Shown here piece by piece: positions 1-6,580 of a DNA stretch of 14,209 bases. The translations under genes were made by a program, and so were the position numbers. Source of the DNA: Rhodoferax sp. (GTDB taxonomy: Bacteria > Pseudomonadota > Gammaproteobacteria > Burkholderiales > Burkholderiaceae); assembly GCA_020048295.1 (NCBI GenBank), contig JAIFMT010000045.1:1-14209 (forward strand), in the 5' to 3' direction. The notes under the pieces are model-generated. The model had not been told where the DNA came from and did not search any database. It saw only the letters and a list, made by a program, of their open reading frames with translations. Position 1 is the stretch's first letter; every line of letters starts with the position of its first letter.

Positions 1-1497
1 GCCGCTCATCCATTCGCCAATCTTTTCCACCGTGGCCTGCGCCACCGGCAACGATGGCGACAACTGGCCGCGGGCAATCACGTGCAGGCGGTCACAGACT
101 TCAAACAACTCGTCGAGTTCCTCGCTCACCACCAACACGGCACAGCCGCCGTCGCGCAGCGCCAGAATCTCCGCCCGAATTTGCGCCGAGGCACCCACAT
201 CCACGCCCCAGGTGGGCTGCGAGACGATAAACAAGGTGGGCTTGGCATCAATCTCGCGGCCAACAATGAACTTTTGCAGATTGCCGCCCGACAGCGAACG
301 CGCCTGCGATCGCGGCCCGCCTGCCTTGACCTTGAAGCGCTCGATGATGCGGGTGGCCTGCGCTTCCAGTTGCCGCACGCGCACCCAGCCACCCAGAAAG
401 CCCGGGTAGGCAATCGACTCTGGCCGCGTCAGCAGCAGGTTGTGCGCCAGCGACAAGGTCGGCACGGCCCCCCGGCCCAGGCGCTCTTCGGGCACAAAAT
501 GCAAGCCCAGCGTGCGCCGCAGCCCGGCATGCATGGCTGAGACGTCGATGCGCCCAATGCGCACGCTGCCTGGCGTGGGCCGCGTGTCTTCACCCGACAG
601 CGCGCACAGCAGCTCCTTTTGACCATTTCCCGACACGCCGGCAATGCCAACCACCTCGCCGGCGCGCACTTCAAAGCTGATGGCTTCCAGATCCACCCCA
701 AACGGGTCCTGGCGCGGCAAGATCAGGTTGCTGACCCTCAAGACAGATGGGCCCGGGTCTTGTGCGCGATGCGTCAGCGCCGGCGGCTCGGCACCGATCA
801 TCAAGCGCGACAGCGACGCGTTGCTTTCCTCAGCCGGGTTGCACACCCCGGTGACCACGCCACCCCGCAGCACCGTGCAGGCGCTGCACAACTCGCGAAT
901 CTCGTGCAGCTTGTGGCTGATGTACAAAATGCTGCAGCCTTGGGCAGCGAGCTTTTTCAGCACCACAAACAGCTTGTCAACCGCTTGCGGGGTCAGCACT
1001 GAGGTCGGCTCATCCAGGATCAGCAGTTGCGGCTGGGTCAGCAAGGCGCGAATGATCTCCACCCGCTGCATCTCGCCCACGCTCAAGGTGTGTACCGGGC
1101 GCTGCGGGTCAATGTCCAGCCCGTATTCGGCGGCCTTGGTCTCGATGCTGCGGGTGACTTGTGCCAAGCTCAACGTCTTGCTCAGGCCCAGCCAGACGTT
1201 TTCTGCCACCGTGATGGTGTCAAACAGGCTGAAATGCTGAAACACCATGCTGATGCCCAAGGCTCGCGCCTCTTGCGGATTTTTGATGTGCGCCAGCTGG
1301 CCGTTGAAGCGCACCGTGCCGGCATCGGGCTTGACCGAGCCGTAGATGATCTTCATCAAGGTCGATTTGCCGGCACCGTTTTCCCCCAGCACCGCGTGCG
1401 TTTCACCCGGCTGCACCGTCAGGCTGACCTCGTGATTGGCCACCACGCCGGGATAGCGCTTGGTAATGCCTGAGAGTTGCAGTCGCGGTGTCGTCAT
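1..1497 (-). CDS. BMP-family nucleoside/purine ABC transporter, duplicated ATP-binding protein (C-terminus cut by window edge)
   Basis: This is the cytoplasmic energising subunit of an importer of the sugar/nucleoside type (YufO/NupO-like, which works with BmpA-type binding proteins). The 499 visible residues hold two ABC domains. Domain 1 has Walker A GENGAGKST (about 38-46), signature LSVGEMQR and Walker B LLILDEPTSVLTP. Domain 2 has a degenerate P-loop (GVSGNGQKE), signature LSGGNLQKF and the motif QPTWGVDVGAS, which is typical of this subfamily. Family members are usually about 510-530 residues, so only a short tail is lost at base 1. The start is ATG 1497-1495, giving MTTPRLQLSGITKRYPG, a normal ABC N-terminus. 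It is divergent from xdhAB, and I infer purine base or nucleoside import from that context. The permease and BmpA genes would lie beyond the left edge. The duplicated ATPase call is secure; the substrate is inferred. Confidence 0.9.
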   Translation of the reverse strand, partial: MTTPRLQLSGITKRYPGVVANHEVSLTVQPGETHAVLGENGAGKSTLMKIIYGSVKPDAGTVRFNGQLAHIKNPQEARALGISMVFQHFSLFDTITVAENVWLGLSKTLSLAQVTRSIETKAAEYGLDIDPQRPVHTLSVGEMQRVEIIRALLTQPQLLILDEPTSVLTPQAVDKLFVVLKKLAAQGCSILYISHKLHEIRELCSACTVLRGGVVTGVCNPAEESNASLSRLMIGAEPPALTHRAQDPGPSVLRVSNLILPRQDPFGVDLEAISFEVRAGEVVGIAGVSGNGQKELLCALSGEDTRPTPGSVRIGRIDVSAMHAGLRRTLGLHFVPEERLGRGAVPTLSLAHNLLLTRPESIAYPGFLGGWVRVRQLEAQATRIIERFKVKAGGPRSQARSLSGGNLQKFIVGREIDAKPTLFIVSQPTWGVDVGASAQIRAEILALRDGGCAVLVVSEELDELFEVCDRLHVIARGQLSPSLPVAQATVEKIGEWMSG

Positions 1498-1528
1498 GGG
1501 CGCAGGGTTGGAATCCACAAGAAGGATG

Positions 1529-1542
1529 TTTCAAGCTTGAAA
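1529..1542. promoter_or_regulatory. Perfect 14-bp palindrome, candidate operator between the ABC ATPase gene and xdhA
   Basis: TTTCAAGCTTGAAA is an exact inverted repeat lying 32 bp from the ATPase start codon and about 190 bp upstream of the preferred xdhA start. A 14-bp perfect palindrome in a divergent control region is a reasonable binding site for a dimeric repressor or activator. It does not match the FNR consensus. No regulator gene stands next to it, so the cognate factor is unknown. Confidence 0.45.
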
Positions 1543-1578
1543 AGAGCAATTCTCAACGAAAGCGCCGTGGCAAAAGCG

Positions 1579-1584
1579 TATAAA
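1579..1584 (+). promoter_or_regulatory. Possible -10 hexamer (TATAAA) for xdhA
   Basis: TATAAA lies in a locally AT-richer stretch and could be a sigma-70 -10 element, with transcription starting near 1591. No convincing -35 hexamer stands 16-18 bp upstream, so this is weak. If correct, the upstream in-frame ATG at 1584 could not be the xdhA start, and the mRNA leader would begin just before the short ORF at 1606. Confidence 0.2.
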
Positions 1585-1605
1585 TGAAAGACATCCAGGA
1601 GAAAA

Positions 1606-1731
1606 ATGCAAATTGCCATGCAGCCATGCCGTCTGATCAGTCTTCAAGCAAGGAAAATGCCACCGTGGCAGGAAACTTGCATTCCGCGGCTTGTCACCCT
1701 GTTCACCCTTGCCCCTTTGCAGAAAAAATAG
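1606..1731 (+). CDS. Candidate 41-codon leader ORF upstream of xdhA
   Basis: A short ORF in the +1 frame relative to xdhA begins at ATG 1606, with AGGAG at 1597-1601 (4-nt spacing). It ends with TAG at 1729-1731, only 2 nt before the xdhA ATG at 1734. An internal in-frame ATG at 1657 is also preceded by AGGA (1651-1654). The peptide starts MQIAMQPCRLISLQARK and ends LFTLAPLQKK; I recognise no family. The preferred xdhA start lacks a clear Shine-Dalgarno sequence, so translation of this ORF could couple to xdhA. That coupling is an inference, and the ORF could be fortuitous. Confidence 0.35.
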   Translation: MQIAMQPCRLISLQARKMPPWQETCIPRLVTLFTLAPLQKK

Positions 1732-1733
1732 CC

Positions 1734-3200
1734 ATGCATCACCCCGTGCTTGAATTTGTCCATGCTGGCGAAATTATTTCGCTCACCGGCGTGCCGCCAA
1801 CCCGCACCCTGCTGCAACTGCTGCGCGAAGACCTGGGGCTGACCGCCACCAAAGAAGGCTGCAACGAAGGCGACTGCGGGGCTTGCACCGTGGTGCTGGC
1901 TGAAAAAGTGGCCGATCAGCTCAGGTACAGCGCGGTCAACAGCTGCATCCGGCTGGCGCATTCCATTCACGGCATGGCGCTGTGGACGGCGCAAGACCTG
2001 GCTGGCGCAGACGGCACGCTGCACCCGGTGCAACAAGCGTTGCACAATAGCAACGCCAGCCAATGCGGCTTTTGCACGCCGGGTTTTGCCATGAGCCTGT
2101 TTGGCCTGTACCAAAACCAGGTGCTGCAAGGCGAGGCCATCAGCCGGGAACAAGCGCAACAGGCGCTGTCGGGCAATCTGTGCCGCTGCACCGGCTACCA
2201 GCCCATTTTGCACGCCGCACAAACCATGGCAGCGCTGCCGCAGGTGTCGCAGGACAACGCCGCCATACTCTCAAAATTAGAGCTAATCACGCATACTGGA
2301 CAAGGGCTAGAGGCCGATTTTTCATATAAAGCGCCAGACACGCTGGCCGAGCTGCTGCGTGAGCGTGCCGCCCACCCGCAAGCACAACTGGTGGCCGGTT
2401 GCACCGATGTGGGGCTGTGGATCAACAAGGGGCACATGAATTTTGCGAGCGTGCTCGATGTCAGTCGCGTCGCCGAGTTGCGCCAGATCAGCCGCGATGC
2501 CAACACCCTGACCATCGGCGCGGCGGTGACCCTGAGCGATGCGTTTGACGCGCTGCTGGCCGAGCGCTCGCAACTGCACAGCTTTGCCAGCCGCTTTGCC
2601 GGGTTGCCGGTGCGCAACGCCGGCACGCTGGGTGGCAATGTGGCCAATGGCTCGCCCATTGGCGACAGCATGCCGCTGCTGATTGCCCTGCACGCGCGCG
2701 TGCTGCTGGCCAGTGTGCGCGGCCAGCGCACCGTGCCGCTGGAGTCGCTCTACACCGGCTACCGGCAGAACATCATTGCCGCCGACGAGGTGCTGACGCG
2801 CATCGACGTGCCACGCCCCACCGTCAATGAATTTTTGCGAGTCTATAAAGTCTCCAAGCGGTTTGAAGACGATATTTCTGCGCTGTGCCTGGCGCTGCGC
2901 ATCGAGCTGCACGACGGCTCGGTGGACTGCGTTTCGATCGGGGTTGGCGGTGTTGCAGCCACACCGGTGCGCGCCAGCCAGACGCAGGCGGCGCTGACCG
3001 GCCAGGTGTGGTCACAAGCGCTGATTGAGCGCGCCATGCACACGCTGCGCCACGAGTTTGAGCCGATTTCCGACATGCGCGCCAGCAGTGACTACCGCCG
3101 CCGGGTGCTGGGTAACCTGCTGCAGCGCTTCTGGCTGGAAACCCAGGGGCAGGCTGCGACCGAAGTGGCCCACTTTTCGCTGGAAGGAACATCGCTGTGA
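1734..3200 (+). CDS. xdhA: Xanthine dehydrogenase small subunit (2x[2Fe-2S] and FAD)
   Basis: XdhA carries the iron-sulfur and FAD centres that pass electrons from the molybdenum site in XdhB to NAD+, in oxidation of hypoxanthine and xanthine to urate. Numbered from ATG 1734 (488 aa), the plant-type cluster ligands are C43, C48, C51 and C71 (CNEGDCGAC...C). The second cluster motifs are CGFC at 111-114 and CRC at 150-152. FAD-domain motifs follow: VAGCTDVGLW, then LGGNVANGSPIGDSMP from about 299. An in-frame ATG at 1584 would add 50 residues with no family similarity. MHHPVLEFVHAGEIISLTG matches the normal N-terminus, so I chose 1734 despite its poor ribosome-binding site. The linker between the iron-sulfur and FAD domains (about residues 180-197) is encoded by an interspersed repeat. 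The stop overlaps the xdhB start by 4 nt. Confidence 0.92.
   Translation: MHHPVLEFVHAGEIISLTGVPPTRTLLQLLREDLGLTATKEGCNEGDCGACTVVLAEKVADQLRYSAVNSCIRLAHSIHGMALWTAQDLAGADGTLHPVQQALHNSNASQCGFCTPGFAMSLFGLYQNQVLQGEAISREQAQQALSGNLCRCTGYQPILHAAQTMAALPQVSQDNAAILSKLELITHTGQGLEADFSYKAPDTLAELLRERAAHPQAQLVAGCTDVGLWINKGHMNFASVLDVSRVAELRQISRDANTLTIGAAVTLSDAFDALLAERSQLHSFASRFAGLPVRNAGTLGGNVANGSPIGDSMPLLIALHARVLLASVRGQRTVPLESLYTGYRQNIIAADEVLTRIDVPRPTVNEFLRVYKVSKRFEDDISALCLALRIELHDGSVDCVSIGVGGVAATPVRASQTQAALTGQVWSQALIERAMHTLRHEFEPISDMRASSDYRRRVLGNLLQRFWLETQGQAATEVAHFSLEGTSL
2271..2322 (+). repeat. Interspersed GGGCTAGAGGCC element, copy A, inside xdhA
   Basis: The core from TTAGAGCTAATCACGC to GGGCTAGAGGCC resembles copies at 4661 and 8025. 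It uses codons rare elsewhere in the gene (TTA, CTA) and is AT-richer than its surroundings. It is read through in frame as SKLELITHTGQGLEADF and falls in the linker between the [2Fe-2S] and FAD domains, where an insertion is tolerable. I recall related elements as common in Comamonadaceae; that attribution is from memory. Confidence 0.7.
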
Positions 3201-5743
3201 GCGCCGAACCCATCGCCACCGTGGCAGCCGCAGCAGACCACGCCGGGGCCTGCGGTGCGTCTGTGCACCATGAAAGTGCACGCGCCCAGATTGCGGGTGC
3301 AGCACCCTACATTGACGACCTGCCGGAGCTGCGTGGCACGCTGCACGCCGCGCCGATTTTGTCGGCCGTGGCACACGGCAAGATCCTCGGCATTGACAGC
3401 GCAGCGGCGCTGAACCTGCCCGGTGTGCGCGGGGTGGTTCTGGCCGCTGATGTGCCAGGCAACCCGATGCTGGCGGCGTTTGCCGGTGACGAGCCGGTGT
3501 TTGCCATCGACAGCGTGCAGCATGTCGGCCAGGTGATCGGTCTGGTGGTGGCTGACAGCGTGCAGCAGGCGCGCCACGCTGCGCGCCAGGTCAAGGTGAC
3601 GATCGCCGCGCTGCCGGCGGTGCTGAATGTGCGCGACGCGCTGGCAGCGCAAAGCTATGTGTTGCCGCCGGTCACGCTGCGCCGTGGCGATGCGGCCGCT
3701 GCCTTGGCGCGCGCACCGCACCGCCTGAGCGCAACGCTTGAAGTCGGTGGGCAAGAGCACTTTTACCTCGAAGGCCAGGTCGCCTATGCCCAGCCGCAAG
3801 AGCAGAACCAGTGGCTGATTCACAGCAGCACGCAACACCCCGGCGAGGTGCAGCACTGGGTGGCGCACGCGCTTGGCCTGGACAACCACGCGGTACGCGT
3901 GGTGTGCCGGCGTCTGGGGGGCGGCTTTGGCGGCAAGGAAACGCAGGCCGGCCACCTGGCGGTGTGGGCCGCCGTGGCGGCGGCCAAGTGCCAGCGCCCG
4001 GTCAAGCTGCGGCTGGACCGCGACGACGACTTCATGATCACTGGCAAGCGCCATCCGTTCAGCTATGACTACGCGGTTGGCTTTGACGACAGCGGAAGGC
4101 TGTGCGGTCTGCAGCTGATGATGGCAGCGCACTGTGGTTTTAGCGCCGACCTGTCCGGCCCGGTGGCCGACCGTGCCATTTTTCATGCCGACAACGCCTA
4201 TTACCTGCAAGATGTCGAGATCACCTCGTACCGCTGCAAGCTCAACACGCAAAGCCACACGGCGTTTCGCGGCTTTGGCGGACCGCAGGGGATGATCGTC
4301 ACTGAGGCGATTCTGGGTGACATTGCCCGCTATCTGGGGCTCGATGCCTTAAGCGTGCGGCTGCAAAACCTCTACAGCAATGAGCGGGTCCAGGTGCAAG
4401 AGCGTCGCCAGGAGGAACGCAGCGCCGCCGTGCAGGCGCTGATGAAAAGCCACGGCCTGTGGCTGCGCAGCGATGGCACGCTGTCGTCGGCCGGCTTGCC
4501 CGCCCGACTGGCGACTGACGAGCTGTCTGAAGCCGTGCCAGCAGATGTGGCAAATGCGCCACAGCCATCGCAGCCCGCCAACAGTCTGGCCAGCCTGTCG
4601 GCACTGCGCCGCAACACCACCCACTACGGCATGCCGGTGGAGGGCAACATCCTCCTGCCATTGCTATTACAACTAGAGCTGTCAGCGCAATATCAACAAA
4701 GGCTAGAGGCCATTTACGCCTGGAATTCAAAGCACAGCACGCTGCAGCGTGGCATCGCCATCACACCGGTCAAATTTGGCATCAGCTTTACCGCCACGCT
4801 GTTCAACCAGGCCGGCGCGCTGGTGCATGTGTATCTGGACGGCAGCGTGCAGGTCAACCACGGCGGCACCGAAATGGGCCAGGGCCTCAACACCAAGGTG
4901 GCGCAAATCGTCGCCGATGAACTTGGCGTGCCGCTGCAGCGCGTGCTGTGCAGTGCCAGCGACACCAGCAAAATCCCCAACGCCTCTGCCACCGCTGCCT
5001 CGGCCGGCACCGATCTCAATGGCCGGGCTGCGCAGTACGCCGCCGCGCAGGTGCGCAGCAACCTGGCGGCGTTTGTGGCGGGGCTGGACGGCGTTGGTGC
5101 CGCTGCTGTCACGTTCAAGGGCGGTCAGGTCATCACCCCTAAAACCAGCCGCAGTTTTGATGCCGTGGTGCAGCAGGCCTATGCCAACCGCATCCAGCTG
5201 TGGAGCGACGGTTTTTACCGCACACCCAAAATCCATTACGACAAAACCACCCTCACCGGGCGGCCGTTTTATTACTTTGCCTATGGTGCGGCGTGTACCG
5301 AAGTGGTCATCGACACACTGACGGGTGAAAACAAGGTGCTGCGCGTGGACATCCTGCACGACGTGGGACGCTCCATCAATCCGGCACTCGACATCGGCCA
5401 GATCGAAGGCGCGTTTGTGCAGGGCATGGGCTGGCTGACCACCGAGCAGCTGGTGTGGAATGAGGCCGGCGTGCTGAGCACGCACGCACCGAGCACCTAC
5501 AAAATTCCCACGGCAGGCGATGTGCCGGCGCATTTCAAGGTGGATTTGTGGGACGCGCCCAACCCCGAGGACAACGTGTTTGGTGCCAAGGCGGTGGGCG
5601 AGCCACCGTTCATGCTGGCCATCAGCGTGTTTGAAGCCCTGCGTGATGCCGTGGCGCATGCCCGCAGCGATGGCCAACCGGTGCGCCTCAACGCGCCCGC
5701 CACCCCCGAAAACATCCTGCAAGCACTGACCCAGGGGCGCTGA
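3197..5743 (+). CDS. xdhB: Xanthine dehydrogenase large, molybdopterin-binding subunit
   Basis: XdhB binds the molybdenum cofactor and carries out the hydroxylation of hypoxanthine/xanthine, pairing with XdhA in an (alpha-beta)2 cytoplasmic enzyme. The start is GTG 3197, with AGGA at 3185-3188; it overlaps the xdhA stop by 4 nt, a translationally coupled arrangement. Visible motifs are LGGGFGGKE (240-248), AFRGFGG (356-362), GGTEMGQG (556-563) and KAVGEPPF, whose E802 corresponds to the catalytic glutamate of the family. The N-terminal part carries the Xdh a/b-hammerhead (SARAQIAGAAPYIDDLPE). At 848 residues it is about 70 longer than the usual 770-780. The excess is a low-complexity, charged/Ala-Pro-Ser segment at about 394-470, between NLY and RNTTHYGMPVEGN. 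An interspersed repeat encodes residues about 489-507. The frame is intact, so the gene appears functional. Confidence 0.94.
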   Translation: MSAEPIATVAAAADHAGACGASVHHESARAQIAGAAPYIDDLPELRGTLHAAPILSAVAHGKILGIDSAAALNLPGVRGVVLAADVPGNPMLAAFAGDEPVFAIDSVQHVGQVIGLVVADSVQQARHAARQVKVTIAALPAVLNVRDALAAQSYVLPPVTLRRGDAAAALARAPHRLSATLEVGGQEHFYLEGQVAYAQPQEQNQWLIHSSTQHPGEVQHWVAHALGLDNHAVRVVCRRLGGGFGGKETQAGHLAVWAAVAAAKCQRPVKLRLDRDDDFMITGKRHPFSYDYAVGFDDSGRLCGLQLMMAAHCGFSADLSGPVADRAIFHADNAYYLQDVEITSYRCKLNTQSHTAFRGFGGPQGMIVTEAILGDIARYLGLDALSVRLQNLYSNERVQVQERRQEERSAAVQALMKSHGLWLRSDGTLSSAGLPARLATDELSEAVPADVANAPQPSQPANSLASLSALRRNTTHYGMPVEGNILLPLLLQLELSAQYQQRLEAIYAWNSKHSTLQRGIAITPVKFGISFTATLFNQAGALVHVYLDGSVQVNHGGTEMGQGLNTKVAQIVADELGVPLQRVLCSASDTSKIPNASATAASAGTDLNGRAAQYAAAQVRSNLAAFVAGLDGVGAAAVTFKGGQVITPKTSRSFDAVVQQAYANRIQLWSDGFYRTPKIHYDKTTLTGRPFYYFAYGAACTEVVIDTLTGENKVLRVDILHDVGRSINPALDIGQIEGAFVQGMGWLTTEQLVWNEAGVLSTHAPSTYKIPTAGDVPAHFKVDLWDAPNPEDNVFGAKAVGEPPFMLAISVFEALRDAVAHARSDGQPVRLNAPATPENILQALTQGR
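4661..4717 (+). repeat. Interspersed GGGCTAGAGGCC element, copy B, inside xdhB
   Basis: The segment TTGCTATTACAACTAGAGCT to AAAGGCTAGAGGCC resembles copy A in xdhA and copy C at 8025. It is rich in TTA/CTA/TAT/CAA codons, unlike the rest of xdhB. It is translated as LLLQLELSAQYQQRLEA, in the same phase as copy A (shared LEL......Q.LEA). It sits where other XdhB proteins have a helix of similar length, so it seems to have replaced or reshaped existing coding sequence. Confidence 0.75.
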
Positions 5744-5749
5744 GGCACG

Positions 5750-5790
5750 CCGGGCGGTTAAACCCCGGCCAGCGAACGCAAACCGCCCGG
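5750..5790. terminator. Inverted repeat at the xdhB / crp-fnr convergent junction
   Basis: CCGGGCGGTT (5750-5759) and AACCGCCCGG (5781-5790) form a perfect 10-bp stem with a 21-nt loop. A smaller nested stem, GCCGGG/CCCGGC (5749-5754 and 5764-5769), competes with it. It covers the gap between the xdhB stop (5743) and the convergent regulator stop (5758-5760), and extends into the regulator's last codons. There is no T-tract, so it is either a hairpin that slows or protects both transcripts or a coincidence of GC-rich sequence. Confidence 0.45.
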
Positions 5791-6378
5791 GTCCACCAGG
5801 TTGAGCACACGACCCGTTCCGCTGATCAGGCTTTGCTCGCGCAAATGCCGCAGCACGCGCGAAAAGGTTTCGGGCGCAATGCCCAGCTGCGCCGCGATGC
5901 TGCGTTTGCGTTGCTGCAATTCGACCATGATGCCACTGCTGCACTGCTGCGCGTGGCTGAGCAGCCATTCGGCACAACGCGCTTCGGCATCCTTGGCCAG
6001 ACGACTCACCGCAAACTCGGTTTGATGGCGGTGCGCCATCGCCACATCGCTGAGCACGGCCTGGGCCGATTCAGGCATGTCGCCAATGGCTTTGCGGAAA
6101 TCTGCCAGCAACACGTTGCGCAACACCACCGGCGTGTCGGCCACTGCATCGACCAGATGCGGCAAACCCAGCACCACCGAGCTTGCATCCAGCCAACATG
6201 GACCTTGCAGCACACCGATCTGATGCGCCAGCATCCCGTCGTCAAGCAAGCCGAGCGCGACGCGGCCCGACTCAATGTAATGCACAAGCACCGTGTTGGC
6301 GCCACGTTGCAGCAGAACCCTGCCACGTGGCATGCGCAGGGGCGGTGAAACAGAATCAAGGGTATCGATGGAAAACAT
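5758..6378 (-). CDS. Crp/Fnr-family transcriptional regulator
   Basis: This is a 206-residue cytoplasmic DNA-binding regulator, slightly shorter than FNR or CRP (210-250). The N-terminal half fits a cyclic-nucleotide-binding-like beta barrel (FSIDTLDSVSPPLRMPRGRVLLQRGANTVLVHYIESGRVAL). The C-terminal winged helix contains RKRSIAAQLGIAPETFSRVL, about 156-175. The recognition helix has E170-x-x-S173-R174, the pattern FNR-like proteins use to read TTGAT half-sites. The spaced N-terminal cysteines that hold the FNR [4Fe-4S] cluster are absent, so it is probably not an oxygen-labile FeS sensor; its ligand is unknown. I chose ATG 6378; an in-frame TTG at 6405 would add nine residues. It is convergent with xdhB and divergent from the deaminase, with an FNR-like box in the shared region. 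That suggests it controls itself and/or the purine genes. Confidence 0.85.
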   Translation of the reverse strand: MFSIDTLDSVSPPLRMPRGRVLLQRGANTVLVHYIESGRVALGLLDDGMLAHQIGVLQGPCWLDASSVVLGLPHLVDAVADTPVVLRNVLLADFRKAIGDMPESAQAVLSDVAMAHRHQTEFAVSRLAKDAEARCAEWLLSHAQQCSSGIMVELQQRKRSIAAQLGIAPETFSRVLRHLREQSLISGTGRVLNLVDPGGLRSLAGV

Positions 6379-6413
6379 GGCTGCCACTGTGCAACTCCGA
6401 CTCAACTCAGACC

Positions 6414-6427
6414 TTGAGCCATATCAA
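6414..6427. promoter_or_regulatory. FNR/CRP-like box between the regulator and the deaminase
   Basis: TTGAGCCATATCAA matches TTGAT-N4-ATCAA at 9 of 10 consensus positions. It is centred about 42 bp upstream of the regulator's start codon and about 160 bp upstream of the deaminase start, on the divergent intergenic segment 6379-6580. The adjacent regulator has an FNR-type E-x-x-S-R recognition helix, so autoregulation or control of the deaminase is plausible. I see no convincing -10 element at the matching distance on either strand. Confidence 0.5.
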
Positions 6428-6580
6428 CTTGTCACCAAAAAAACAGATTCATTGGTCAAGTTTTCGCCATGTTTTGCAGCGGAAAGCGCGCAATCACCCA
6501 GAAAAACGTGCCAGCGGCGGGGCTTTGGTGCGAACATGGCATTTCAGACCACCCTCCGATACTGAATGTGCCGCCCTGCC

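Noticed and set aside
1584..1733. In-frame N-terminal extension of xdhA from ATG 1584
   Set aside because: The 50 extra residues do not look like any XdhA N-terminus, no ribosome-binding site precedes 1584, and a possible -10 element overlaps it.
3092..4258. Long minus-strand ORF (388 codons) opposite xdhA/xdhB
   Set aside because: It is an antisense shadow of GC-rich coding DNA; the plus strand encodes clear xanthine dehydrogenase motifs throughout.
4727..5977. Minus-strand ORF (416 codons) opposite xdhB and into the regulator
   Set aside because: It lacks family features, lies opposite catalytic XdhB motifs and overlaps the regulator gene in another frame.
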